Under the pieces are notes generated by a model, which saw only the letters and a program-made list of their open reading frames with translations, was not told the DNA's origin and searched no databases. A DNA stretch of 64,000 nucleotides from Flavobacteriales bacterium (GTDB lineage Bacteria; Bacteroidota; Bacteroidia; Flavobacteriales_E; Vicingaceae). Location of the stretch: positions 136,514 through 200,513 of the forward strand of contig JABAZP010000006.1 of the NCBI GenBank assembly GCA_018608405.1, written 5' to 3'. Positions 33,728 to 42,118 of this stretch are shown here, piece after piece. How positions within the stretch are numbered: the first letter of the stretch is position 1; each line of letters opens with the position of its first letter. The translations under genes were made by a program, and so were the position numbers.

Positions 33728-34747
33728 ATGGCATCACACTTTCACAGCCTTCGCATACAAGAACTTAAAAAAGAAACTGCTAAAACGGTTTCTATTGTTT
33801 TCGAAATTCCAACCAATTTAGTTGCTGATTTTTTGTACCAAGCAGGACAGTACTTAACCTTAAAAGCAACCATCAATGGTGAGGAGGTAAGACGATCTTA
33901 CTCCATTTCTTCTTATGGAACTGAAGCATTGCAAGTTTCTTGTAAAGTAGTGGATGGTGGAAAAATGTCGACGCATTTGGTAAATAATATTGGAGTGGAC
34001 GATCGCATAGAAGTGATGCCGCCAATGGGAAATTTTACGTTGAGGTCAGTTGATCAACCGTTGGTATTGTTTGCTGCCGGTAGTGGTATTACGCCCATTT
34101 TTTCAATTCTTAAAAAAGCGTTAAATGAAGGAACCAATTCCATTAAATTACTTTACGGGAATAGGAGCGAAGATGAGGTGATTTTTAAGTCGCAATTGGA
34201 AGCTTTGAGGTCAGCGCATTCAGACCGATTCATGGTGCAACATTTTTTAAGTGATGACGGTGAGCGTTTAGATTCAGAACGTGTACAAAGTTTAGTAGCT
34301 GGAATAAGTGAAGCGAACTACTTTATTTGCGGCCCAGAAGGTATGATCGCAGCAGTAAAAGATGGATTAGAAAAATCAAATGTTGCGGCGAATAACATTA
34401 ACATCGAATATTTTGCAAGCCCAAAAACGGAGAAGGAAGCAACAGTTGAAACGGTTGTTTCTGGAGAGGTGAATGAAATTATTGCAGAATTGGATGGTGA
34501 ACGTCATAACATTACCCTCGAGCCAGGCGAAAGCATTTTAGACGCAGCTAACCGCATTGGCATCGATCCTCCATTTTCTTGTCAGTCAGGAGTTTGCACC
34601 ACTTGTAAATGCAAGGTGTTGAATGGAGAGGTTGAAATGGAAAACAACTTTGGGTTAGGTGAAGATGAAGCGGAAGAAGGCTTTATTTTAAGCTGCATTT
34701 CAAAACCAACTAGCGCAGGCGTTGTAGTAAGTTGGGATGAGGCCTAA
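33728..34747 (+). CDS. Ferredoxin-NADP reductase-type oxidoreductase with 2Fe-2S domain (PaaE-like)
   Basis: A 339-residue flavin and iron-sulfur electron-transfer protein. It has a FAD-binding barrel with RRSYSISS (about 58-65), then a NAD(P)-binding domain with FAAGSGITPIFSILK (about 116-130) and YFICGPEGM. The C-terminal plant-type 2Fe-2S domain is CQSGVCTTCKCKV with a fourth Cys in LSCISKP. This order matches PaaE of the phenylacetyl-CoA oxygenase and related reductases. No paaABCD genes are near, so its oxygenase or desaturase partner is elsewhere and the name is by architecture only. Confidence 0.88.
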   Translation: MASHFHSLRIQELKKETAKTVSIVFEIPTNLVADFLYQAGQYLTLKATINGEEVRRSYSISSYGTEALQVSCKVVDGGKMSTHLVNNIGVDDRIEVMPPMGNFTLRSVDQPLVLFAAGSGITPIFSILKKALNEGTNSIKLLYGNRSEDEVIFKSQLEALRSAHSDRFMVQHFLSDDGERLDSERVQSLVAGISEANYFICGPEGMIAAVKDGLEKSNVAANNINIEYFASPKTEKEATVETVVSGEVNEIIAELDGERHNITLEPGESILDAANRIGIDPPFSCQSGVCTTCKCKVLNGEVEMENNFGLGEDEAEEGFILSCISKPTSAGVVVSWDEA

Positions 34748-34762
34748 GATTTAGAACATTAT

Positions 34763-34804
34763 AAAAAAGCCCCAGAAGTTTTAAAACTTCTGGGGCTTTT
34801 TTAT
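34763..34804. terminator. Bidirectional terminator between oxidoreductase and E1 genes
   Basis: AAAAGCCCCAGAAGTTTT and AAAACTTCTGGGGCTTTT form an 18-bp perfect stem with no unpaired loop sequence in between. It is flanked by A and T runs and serves the converging genes on both sides. Confidence 0.92.
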
Positions 34805-34824
34805 GATTAATCTGTAAATCGATT

Positions 34825-37251
34825 TTAATACAACGCTGGGAATCTATCCGGATAACTATCTCTCATCATGCTATAACATGTTTCTACCATGTCATCTACA
34901 CTCGGTTTTGAGAAGTAATCTCCGTCAGTTCCGTATGCAGGTCTGTGGTTTTTAGCAGAAAGCGTTTTAGGTTCAACATCTAAGTGATAGTAACCACCTT
35001 GCTCTTCCAATACTTTTTGCATCATAAAAGCAGTTCCGCCACCTTTCACATCTTCATCTAAAAACAACACTTTGTTGGTTTTTTTCAACGATTCAACAAT
35101 GCTGTGATTTTTATCAAATGGCATTAATGTTCTAACGTCAATTAGTTCAGCAGAAATACCCAACTGATTCAATTCATTTACTGCTTCTTCAGCCAAGTTG
35201 CAAGTTGAACCATAGGTTACAATCGTGAGGTCGTTTCCTTCCGCAACTACCTCTGGTACACCTAATTCAATTTGAAATTCACCTAAATTGTTTGGCATTT
35301 TTTCTTTTGAACGGTAAGCGTTCAGCGGCTCGATCACTAAGGCAGGATCATCTCCTTTCAATAGCGTGTTGTAAAATCCTGCAGCGGTGGTCAAGTTCCG
35401 TGGAACGCAAACGTGAATCCCTTTTATTGCATTTAAAATAACGCCCATTGGAGAACCTGAATGCCAAATTCCCTCTAATCGATGCCCTCTAGTTCTAACA
35501 ATTAACGGTGCTTTTTGTCCACCGGCAGAGCGGTATTGCAGTGTAGCCAAATCGTCACTCATAATTTGAAGACAATACAACAAGTAGTCTAAATATTGAA
35601 TTTCGGCGATTGGTCGTAAGCCTCTCATCGCCATTCCAATTCCTTGTCCGGCAATGGTGGCTTCTCTAATCCCTGTATCCGAAACTCTAAGCTCACCGTA
35701 CTTTTCTTGCATTCCTTCCAAGCCTTGGTTTACATCTCCAATTCTACCTGAATCTTCTCCAAAAATTAAGGTTTCAGGATATTTTTCAAAAATCTTGTCA
35801 AAATTGTCTCTTAAAACTACTCTGCCATCAACTTCCGCTGCATCGTTATCATACTGCGGTAATACTTCCGATTGGTTCAATGGTGATAATTCGGATTGGC
35901 TGTACAAGTTGCCATTAAATCGCTGAGCATTTAAAGTTTGATATGCATTCAACCATTGAATCAGTTCTGTTTTTGCTTGAATGTTTTCATTTCTGCTCGT
36001 TCGAATGGCTTTTCTAACCACGTTTAAAATGCCTTTTCTGCTTGGATCTGTATCTGTCTTTAATCCTGTAACTGCTGGTTCTAGGAAAGCTCCATTTTCT
36101 GAAGCAGCAACTAAAGCTTCTAGTTTCGAAACTGCTTCGTCTCTTTCGCTCTTAATACTTCCTAAAAATGCCTCCCAAGCTGCTTTTTTTGCTTCACGAA
36201 CTTCTTTCTTAGCTTCGTTTTGTAATGATTTTAAATCCTCCTCAGTAGCTAGTCCTTTTTCAATGATCCAATCTCCTAATTTGGTGATGCAATCGAAATC
36301 AGTTTCCCATTGCAAACGCTCAGGAGTTTTATAGCGCTCGTGAGAACCTGATGTAGAGTGCCCTTGTGGTTGAGTTACTTCTTCTACGTGAATTAAAACC
36401 GGTACGTGTTGCTCTCGAGCAATGTTCACCGCTTTTTCATATGTTTCCATTAAAGCTGCGTAGTTCCAAGCTTTTACTTTAAATATTTCAAAACCATTAG
36501 AACCGTTTTCTCTTTGAAACCCTTTTAATACTTCAGAAATAGACTCTTTGGTCGTTTGGTATTTTTTAGGAACAGATATTCCGTGTCCATCATCCCAAAC
36601 CGACATCACCATCGGCACCTGCAAAACTCCTGCAGCGTTGATGGTTTCCCAAAATAATCCTTCTGATGTACTTGAATCTCCAATCGTTCCAAAAGCAACC
36701 TCGTTTCCACCTCGACTAAATAAATTGTCTTTTGGTAGCAATTCATTGTTACGGTAAATTTTTGAAGCCTGGGCTAAACCCAATAACCTTGGCATTTGTC
36801 CTGCGGTCGGAGAAATATCGGCAGAAGAATTCTTCATGTCCTTCAATGCTTTCCATGCGCCATTCTCATCTAAACTTCTCGTTGCATAGTGTCCATTCAT
36901 GGAACGACCACCAGAAGACGGTTCATCATTCACGTCTGGGTGAGCATACAATTGCGCAAAAAACTGCTGAACGGTCAGTTGCCCGATGGCCATCATAAAG
37001 GTTTGGTCTCTGTAATAACCAGAACGGAAATCTCCGTTTTGAAAAAATCGAGCCATTGCCAATTGAGGTACTTCTTTTCCGTCGCCAAATATTCCAAATT
37101 TTGCCTTTCCTGTGAGCACTTCTCGTCTTCCTAACAAGGACGTTTCTCTACTCACATTAGCTAACTTGTAATCGTCAAGAATTGTCTTTTTAAACTCTTC
37201 TTTCGATAAAGCAGTTTTATCGCTTCCCTTTGCTATTGTTGCATCTTCCAT
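34825..37251 (-). CDS. Fused E1 alpha-beta keto-acid dehydrogenase (808 aa)
   Basis: The thiamine-diphosphate E1 component of a 2-oxo acid dehydrogenase, with alpha and beta subunits in one chain. The alpha half (about 50-390) has FGTIGDSSTSEGLFWETINAAG and DDGHG around the ThDP site. The beta half (about 470-808) has LIFGEDSGRIGDVNQGLEG, PIAEIQYLDYL and LFLDEDVKGGG. A helical stretch of about 130 residues separates them and accounts for much of the greater length relative to the paralogue at 57793. By family it belongs with branched-chain keto-acid dehydrogenases. E2 and E3 are not nearby. TAATTTCG 28 bases upstream may be the promoter. Confidence 0.88.
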   Translation of the reverse strand: MEDATIAKGSDKTALSKEEFKKTILDDYKLANVSRETSLLGRREVLTGKAKFGIFGDGKEVPQLAMARFFQNGDFRSGYYRDQTFMMAIGQLTVQQFFAQLYAHPDVNDEPSSGGRSMNGHYATRSLDENGAWKALKDMKNSSADISPTAGQMPRLLGLAQASKIYRNNELLPKDNLFSRGGNEVAFGTIGDSSTSEGLFWETINAAGVLQVPMVMSVWDDGHGISVPKKYQTTKESISEVLKGFQRENGSNGFEIFKVKAWNYAALMETYEKAVNIAREQHVPVLIHVEEVTQPQGHSTSGSHERYKTPERLQWETDFDCITKLGDWIIEKGLATEEDLKSLQNEAKKEVREAKKAAWEAFLGSIKSERDEAVSKLEALVAASENGAFLEPAVTGLKTDTDPSRKGILNVVRKAIRTSRNENIQAKTELIQWLNAYQTLNAQRFNGNLYSQSELSPLNQSEVLPQYDNDAAEVDGRVVLRDNFDKIFEKYPETLIFGEDSGRIGDVNQGLEGMQEKYGELRVSDTGIREATIAGQGIGMAMRGLRPIAEIQYLDYLLYCLQIMSDDLATLQYRSAGGQKAPLIVRTRGHRLEGIWHSGSPMGVILNAIKGIHVCVPRNLTTAAGFYNTLLKGDDPALVIEPLNAYRSKEKMPNNLGEFQIELGVPEVVAEGNDLTIVTYGSTCNLAEEAVNELNQLGISAELIDVRTLMPFDKNHSIVESLKKTNKVLFLDEDVKGGGTAFMMQKVLEEQGGYYHLDVEPKTLSAKNHRPAYGTDGDYFSKPSVDDMVETCYSMMRDSYPDRFPALY

Positions 37252-37367
37252 ACTATTTCAGTGCTTTTGTTCGATTTACGAAATTACTGATTTAAACTTT
37301 CGTTTGAGCATCATTTAAACTGAACTTTTCTGCTCGTTTATTGCATTAGTTTTTCATTTTGCTTGAG

Positions 37368-37375
37368 TACCTTTG
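37368..37375 (+). promoter_or_regulatory. -7 promoter box TACCTTTG, leaderless spacing, def
   Basis: A perfect TAnnTTTG box followed by CACC and the def ATG at 37380. It also decides the start, because the longer frame from the TTG at 37359 would begin upstream of the transcript. Confidence 0.65.
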
Positions 37376-37379
37376 CACC

Positions 37380-37937
37380 ATGATTTTACCAATAATAGCA
37401 TATGGCGATCCTATTTTAAAGCGAGAAGCAGAAGAAATAGACAAAGATTATCCTTTCCTTGCGGAGTTTATAGAAAACATGTGGGAAACCATGTACAATG
37501 CAGAAGGCGTTGGTTTAGCAGCTCCACAAGTGGGCAAATCAATCCGCATTTTTATGGTAGATTGTACTCCATTTGAAGAGGATGAGCCCCAATTAAAAGG
37601 GTTTAAAAAGCTGTTTATTAACCCAATTATTATAGAGGAAACCGGCAAAGAGTGGTCGTTTAACGAAGGGTGTTTAAGTATTCCTGCCATTAGAGAAGAT
37701 GTTAGTCGACAGCCAAAAGTTACCATAGAATACTACGATGAAAATTGGGAATTAACAGAAGAAACGTACGATGGATTAGCAGCTAGAGTTATTCAACACG
37801 AGTACGATCACATAGAAGGAATACTTTTTACAGATAAAATAAATCCGCTGAAGAAAAGATTACTTTCAAGCAAACTCAATAATATTAGTAAGGGCAACGT
37901 TAAAGTTTCCTATCGAATGAAATTCCCAAAAAAATAA
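37380..37937 (+). CDS. def: Peptide deformylase
   Basis: A metalloenzyme that removes the formyl group from nascent proteins. All three family motifs are present: GLAAPQVGKS, EGCLSIPAIRE with the metal-binding Cys, and QHEYDHIEG with both His and the catalytic Glu. MILPIIAYGDPILKREAEEI is the normal N-terminus, so I start at 37380, directly after the promoter box. The product is 185 residues, usual for the family, with a helical extension at the end. It is followed after 4 bases by a TPR lipoprotein gene, which is likely on the same message. Confidence 0.95.
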   Translation: MILPIIAYGDPILKREAEEIDKDYPFLAEFIENMWETMYNAEGVGLAAPQVGKSIRIFMVDCTPFEEDEPQLKGFKKLFINPIIIEETGKEWSFNEGCLSIPAIREDVSRQPKVTIEYYDENWELTEETYDGLAARVIQHEYDHIEGILFTDKINPLKKRLLSSKLNNISKGNVKVSYRMKFPKK

Positions 37938-37941
37938 GAAA

Positions 37942-38544
37942 ATGAATGTATTTAAAATAGTAGCAATACTAGTAGGACTAAGTGTATTAGCATCGTGTGG
38001 AGCAACTGGAGAAAAGCAAGACAATGCTGCAGTGGAGAAAAATACAGCGAATGTTGATGTAAACAAATTGAACCTTACCAATTTAGTGGCGGAGATTAAA
38101 AAAAGAGAAAAAGCATTCAAATCAGAGGAAACTGTGACAAAAGAAAATGCAGTGCTGCTTATGGAAGCATACGTTGCTTATTCGGAGCGATTTAATAATC
38201 GCGAATATGCGGATGAATACTTATTTAAAGCGGGTGAAATTGCAATGGGCCAAGAGATGACTGTCGATGCAATTCGATATTTAACCTGTTTGTACGACGA
38301 ATTTCCACGATACGATAAACGAGCATACGGGCTATTTTTGTTAGGTTTTGTGCAAGAAAACTTGTCTGGAAATTTAGACGAGGCAAAAAGAGTTTACGAG
38401 TTATTTTTAACTGAATTTCCCAACCACGAAATGGCAGATGACGCAAAAGCGTCCATCGAAAATTTAGGAAAATCTCCAGAAGAAATTATTCGAGAATTTG
38501 AGCGAAAGGACAGTATCGCAAATGCAAATAAGAAGGCTGCTTAG
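37942..38544 (+). CDS. TPR-type lipoprotein
   Basis: A 200-residue lipoprotein. The signal peptide ends LASCGATG (Cys at 19). After a polar linker, helical repeats resemble tetratricopeptide units: AVLLMEAYVAYSERFNNREYAD, AIRYLTCLYDEFPRYDKRAY and AKRVYELFLTEFPNHEMADDAK. The spacing of P and Y residues is like BamD/YbgF-type repeats, but the protein is shorter and no BAM link is shown. It is co-transcribed with def and converges on cdaA, overlapping that gene by 4 bases at the stop. Confidence 0.82.
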   Translation: MNVFKIVAILVGLSVLASCGATGEKQDNAAVEKNTANVDVNKLNLTNLVAEIKKREKAFKSEETVTKENAVLLMEAYVAYSERFNNREYADEYLFKAGEIAMGQEMTVDAIRYLTCLYDEFPRYDKRAYGLFLLGFVQENLSGNLDEAKRVYELFLTEFPNHEMADDAKASIENLGKSPEEIIREFERKDSIANANKKAA

Positions 38545-39338
38545 TTTTTTAGCGCCTGTTGTATTTCTTCCTTCAACTTTTCAGGGCTTAAGTCTAATTT
38601 GTACTTCGTTCCAACAATCAAGGAAATCTTACCCGTTTCTTCAGAAACAACAATTGCAATAGCAGGAGAATTTTCTGTTAATCCTGCTGCGGCTCTGTGG
38701 CGTAAACCAAAATGAACCGGAATATCTGGGTTATCTGATAAGGGTAAAATACACTTGGCAGCTTTTATTCTGTTGTTGTGTATAATTACACCACCATCAT
38801 GCAGCGGACTGTTTTTAAAAAAGATGGATTCCAAAAAAATGGAAGATAGTTTTGAATCTATATCAACCCCTGTAGAGGCATGGTATTTCAATTCAGAGTC
38901 AGTTGTAATAATGATGAGTGCCCCTGTTTTGCTCTTGCTCATGTTGAAGCACGCTTTAACAATACTGTTGACATTCAGATTTGCTTTTTCTTCTTGTTGG
39001 TTGGTCCATTGTAATAACTTTTTTACAACACCTTTGCCCGCAAAGGGACTTTGAGAACCAACTAAAAGTAAAAAACGCCTTATTTCTTGCTGAAATACAA
39101 TAATTAATGCCAAAACTCCTACGCCAATAAATTGTCCAAGAATTTCAGAAAGCATTTCCATTTGCATGGCAGAAACTAGCTTCCACAAGACATAAATGGC
39201 AAGAATTCCTAAAAAAATACGAATGGCGACTGTACCCTTAACAAGTTTATAGAGTTGAAATAATAGTAACGCTACCAGTAAAATATCTAAAATATCGAAC
39301 CATTGAACGCTTATAAAAAGGGGGATAGCCATGTTCAC
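38541..39338 (-). CDS. cdaA: Membrane diadenylate cyclase CdaA
   Basis: This enzyme makes the second messenger c-di-AMP from two ATP. The N-terminus has three transmembrane helices (about 10-30, 36-55 and 60-80), the CdaA topology. The DAC domain follows with ELKYHASTGVDIDSKLSSIFLES, the catalytic LHDGGVII motif and LRHRAAAGLTE, all intact. At 265 residues it has the normal length. It is 4 bases downstream of folP, an arrangement I have seen in many Bacteroidota, and the two are driven by the leaderless-type promoter before folP. No c-di-AMP phosphodiesterase is in the window. Confidence 0.93.
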   Translation of the reverse strand: MNMAIPLFISVQWFDILDILLVALLLFQLYKLVKGTVAIRIFLGILAIYVLWKLVSAMQMEMLSEILGQFIGVGVLALIIVFQQEIRRFLLLVGSQSPFAGKGVVKKLLQWTNQQEEKANLNVNSIVKACFNMSKSKTGALIIITTDSELKYHASTGVDIDSKLSSIFLESIFFKNSPLHDGGVIIHNNRIKAAKCILPLSDNPDIPVHFGLRHRAAAGLTENSPAIAIVVSEETGKISLIVGTKYKLDLSPEKLKEEIQQALKN

Positions 39339-39342
39339 AATA

Positions 39343-40209
39343 TTACTGCTTTTGGTAAAAGTCTACAATTTGTATTGCTTCTTTTGCTTCTTTCACATCG
39401 TGAACCCGTAAAATATTAGCTCCATTCTGTATCGCCAATACGTGTGCTGCTGTAGTGCCATTTAATGCCATTTCAGCAGTGGATCCAATGACTTTTTGAA
39501 TCATTCCTTTTCTGCTTAATCCGACTAGTATTGGCCTTTGTAACGCATGAAAATAACTTAACTTTTTAAGCAAGGTATAATTATGCTCCAAGGTTTTTCC
39601 AAAACCAAAACCAACATCTAAAATAACATCATTTACGCCCAAGCTATTCAGCTGTTCCAATTTGCCCGAAAAGCTTTTAAAAACTTCTTGAAATACATCA
39701 GTATAACTTGGGGAATCTTGCATGGTTTTCGGAGTTCCTTGCATGTGCATCATCATATAGGGTACCTTCAATGCTGCAATGGTTTGAAACATTTTCTCAT
39801 CCAAATCTCCTCCTGAAATATCGTTAATGATACTTGCACCTTCTTGAATAGACTGCTTTGCAATTTCTGAACGATAAGTATCGACTGATAGCAGTGCTGA
39901 AGGAAATTCTTGAATGATTTTTTTAAGTGGAGAAAGTAAGCGTTCTTTTTCTTCTTCTAACGAAATAAAGTCAGAATTTGGTCGGGAAGAGAACGCTCCA
40001 AGATCAATGATGTCAGCCCCTTCAGCTAGCATTTTCTCCACCTGAAGTAGAATTTCTTTTTCCGCTTGAAATCTACTTCCTGAAAAAAATGAATCGGGAG
40101 TTAGGTTGACAATTCCCATTATTTTGGGTGTGGAAAAATCCATTAAAACTCCCTTGCATTTGATGGAGTAGTTGTTTTGAAAAGGATTAAATTCGTTCGC
40201 TAATTGCAT
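39343..40209 (-). CDS. folP: Dihydropteroate synthase
   Basis: This enzyme condenses p-aminobenzoate with dihydropterin pyrophosphate in folate synthesis. Signature segments are IMGIVNLTPDSFF, GADIIDLGAFSSRPNSDFIS, LLSVDTYRS, INDISGG, MHMQGTPKTM, DVILDVGFGFGKT and LVGLSRKGM. The first 23 residues before STPKIMGIVN are longer than in many homologues, yet the ATG at 40209 lies four bases after a perfect -7 box, which supports this start. It forms an operon with cdaA. Confidence 0.94.
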   Translation of the reverse strand: MQLANEFNPFQNNYSIKCKGVLMDFSTPKIMGIVNLTPDSFFSGSRFQAEKEILLQVEKMLAEGADIIDLGAFSSRPNSDFISLEEEKERLLSPLKKIIQEFPSALLSVDTYRSEIAKQSIQEGASIINDISGGDLDEKMFQTIAALKVPYMMMHMQGTPKTMQDSPSYTDVFQEVFKSFSGKLEQLNSLGVNDVILDVGFGFGKTLEHNYTLLKKLSYFHALQRPILVGLSRKGMIQKVIGSTAEMALNGTTAAHVLAIQNGANILRVHDVKEAKEAIQIVDFYQKQ

Positions 40210-40213
40210 GAAT

Positions 40214-40221
40214 CAAAAATA
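40214..40221 (-). promoter_or_regulatory. -7 promoter box TATTTTTG, leaderless spacing, folP
   Basis: On the minus strand TATTTTTG is followed by ATTC and the folP ATG. It is a perfect TAnnTTTG match with four-base spacing. It lies only 11 bases from the divergent DUF1599 start. Confidence 0.6.
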
Positions 40222-40231
40222 AGAGAAAAGC

Positions 40232-40777
40232 ATGGCCAATACTTCGGAACAATATGACAATGCGGTTAAACTTTGTCAGGATGTTTTTAATAACAAAATG
40301 CAAGACTATGGTACAGCATGGAGAGTGTTGCGAACTAGCTCGTTAACGGACCAATTGTACATTAAGGCTAAACGAATTCGAAGCATCGAAGAGAAGGGCA
40401 GTAGCCGAGTAGATGAAGGTATACAGCCTGAGTTTATTGGCATTGTAAATTATTCTATCATGGCACTGGTGCAATTAGAGTTGGGCTACAGTGAAGATAC
40501 AGAGCTAAATCAAGACCTAGCAAGAAGTCTGTATGAAAAGCACATTACCACGGCAAAAGGACTGATGGAAAACAAAAATCACGATTATGATGAAGCTTGG
40601 CGGGAAATGAGAATCTCTTCGTTAACGGATTTAATCTTGCAAAAGATTTTGAGAATAAAACAGATAGAAGATAACAAGGGAAAAACAATCATGTCTGAAG
40701 GCATAGATGCCAATTACTTAGACATGGTCAATTATTCCATCTTTGCACTTATTAAAATGGAAGAGGGCAGCGATTAG
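40232..40777 (+). CDS. DUF1599 domain protein (two repeats)
   Basis: A soluble 181-residue protein built of two similar halves. Each half has the pattern K.QDYGTAWRVLRTSSLTDQLYIKA and later VNYSIMALVQLELG: residues 22-44 match 115-137 (KNHDYDEAWREMRISSLTDLILQKI), and NYSIMALV matches NYSIFALI. This is the DUF1599 family, sometimes listed among nucleotide-modification-associated domains, with no known reaction. The first of a run of same-strand genes (BT_3928, permease, tpiA, prmA), although 71 bases separate it from the next. Confidence 0.88.
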   Translation: MANTSEQYDNAVKLCQDVFNNKMQDYGTAWRVLRTSSLTDQLYIKAKRIRSIEEKGSSRVDEGIQPEFIGIVNYSIMALVQLELGYSEDTELNQDLARSLYEKHITTAKGLMENKNHDYDEAWREMRISSLTDLILQKILRIKQIEDNKGKTIMSEGIDANYLDMVNYSIFALIKMEEGSD

Positions 40778-40848
40778 CGTTAATAGCTGTTAATTGCTCA
40801 ATTTTTGAACATTCCTTTTTCTATTTTTGAAAAACTAAAAATATACAC

Positions 40849-42114
40849 ATGAAATATCTAGTTACTTTTGCCAGAATAATAGTTGGTAACCTATTTATCT
40901 TTAGTGGAGTAGTTAAAGCAAACGACCCATTAGGCTTCTCTTACAAGTTAGAAGAGTATTTCGTAGAATTTGGCATGAATTGGGAATGGTTACATTCTAT
41001 TCTAGTTCCGTTAGCGGCGGCATTGTGCATCGCCGAAATTATTATGGGTGTTGCCGTTTTGGTAGGTTGGCGAATGAAAGAGATTTCATGGTCCTTGCTT
41101 TTGATGATCGGTTTTTTTACCATTCTAACAGGAGCGTCTGCAATATTTGAAATTGTGCGTTCTTGTGGTTGTTTTGGAGATGCAATTCCTTTAACTCCTT
41201 GGCAGTCGTTCTATAAAGATATCATATTGCTCGTTTTAATTTTAATCATCTTCGTCAAACGAAATGTGATAAAACCTTGGGCAAACAACACTCATTTGCT
41301 GGGGATTTATTTAATCTCTAGCGCCATTTTATTTGCATTAGGGAAAATGTTAGACTGGAGTATGGCTTCTGAAGTTTTAGTGTTTCTATGGGTAGCAATA
41401 ATTGTAAAATACATTTCTCAAAAGCCAAGTTTAGCAGCTAATGTGGCCATTTTTATGAGTGTTATTTACAGTTTGTACTTGACCATAGGTTCTACAACTG
41501 ACCTTCCATTTAAAGATTTTAGACCGTATGCTATTGGTAAGAACTTACCAGATCAAATGACTTTGCCCGAGGGAGCAACGCCTCCGGTGTATGAGAACAT
41601 TTTAGTGTATAAAAACACAAAAACTGGAGAAACAAAAGAGTTGACCAACGATACTTTTAACGCTTCCAAAATTTGGGAAGATAAAGATTGGGAGTGGGTA
41701 AGTACAGAAAATGAGTTAATTGAAGAAGGAGATGTTGCAGCAATTACGGATTTGACCATTTCTAACCACGAAGGAGTAGAGTTGACTGATTTAATATTAG
41801 CTGAAGAAAAAGCACTTTGGATTGTTTGTTACGATATGAACCTTACCGACAAGGAAAATTTAGCAGCAATAAACGAATTGTCACTAGCAGCTCAGAAGGA
41901 GGGAATAAAGGTTTACGGCTTATCTTCAGCAGGCGAGGAGCTTTCAAATAATCTCATTAAGGAATACAACTTGAGTTTTGACTTCTATGTAACAGATGGT
42001 ATTGTGTTAAAAACCATGGTTCGATCCAATCCTGGAATAATGTACTTGGAAAAAGGAACCGTAAAAGGGAAATGGCACCACAGTAATGTACCTGTAGTTG
42101 AAGATTTGATTTAA
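40849..42114 (+). CDS. BT_3928-type DoxX/MauE-like membrane protein
   Basis: A 421-residue protein. The first part has DoxX/MauE-like helices with FARIIVGNLFIFSGVVKANDPLGFSYKLEEYF, a motif typical of the Bacteroidota family named after BT_3928. A second group of helices runs to about residue 225. The soluble C-terminal 140 residues resemble a thioredoxin fold (ALWIVCYDMNLTDKENLAAINELS to SFDFYVTDGIVLKTMVRSNPGIMYL) but lack a CxxC motif, so a redox role is uncertain. TATTTTTG at about 40814-40825 is a likely promoter. The next gene begins 5 bases later. Confidence 0.82.
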   Translation: MKYLVTFARIIVGNLFIFSGVVKANDPLGFSYKLEEYFVEFGMNWEWLHSILVPLAAALCIAEIIMGVAVLVGWRMKEISWSLLLMIGFFTILTGASAIFEIVRSCGCFGDAIPLTPWQSFYKDIILLVLILIIFVKRNVIKPWANNTHLLGIYLISSAILFALGKMLDWSMASEVLVFLWVAIIVKYISQKPSLAANVAIFMSVIYSLYLTIGSTTDLPFKDFRPYAIGKNLPDQMTLPEGATPPVYENILVYKNTKTGETKELTNDTFNASKIWEDKDWEWVSTENELIEEGDVAAITDLTISNHEGVELTDLILAEEKALWIVCYDMNLTDKENLAAINELSLAAQKEGIKVYGLSSAGEELSNNLIKEYNLSFDFYVTDGIVLKTMVRSNPGIMYLEKGTVKGKWHHSNVPVVEDLI

Positions 42115-42118
42115 GTTA

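Noticed and set aside
35981..36334. 117-codon plus-strand frame opposite the fused E1
   Set aside because: A shadow of the E1 linker region. The E1 reading is conserved over its full length.
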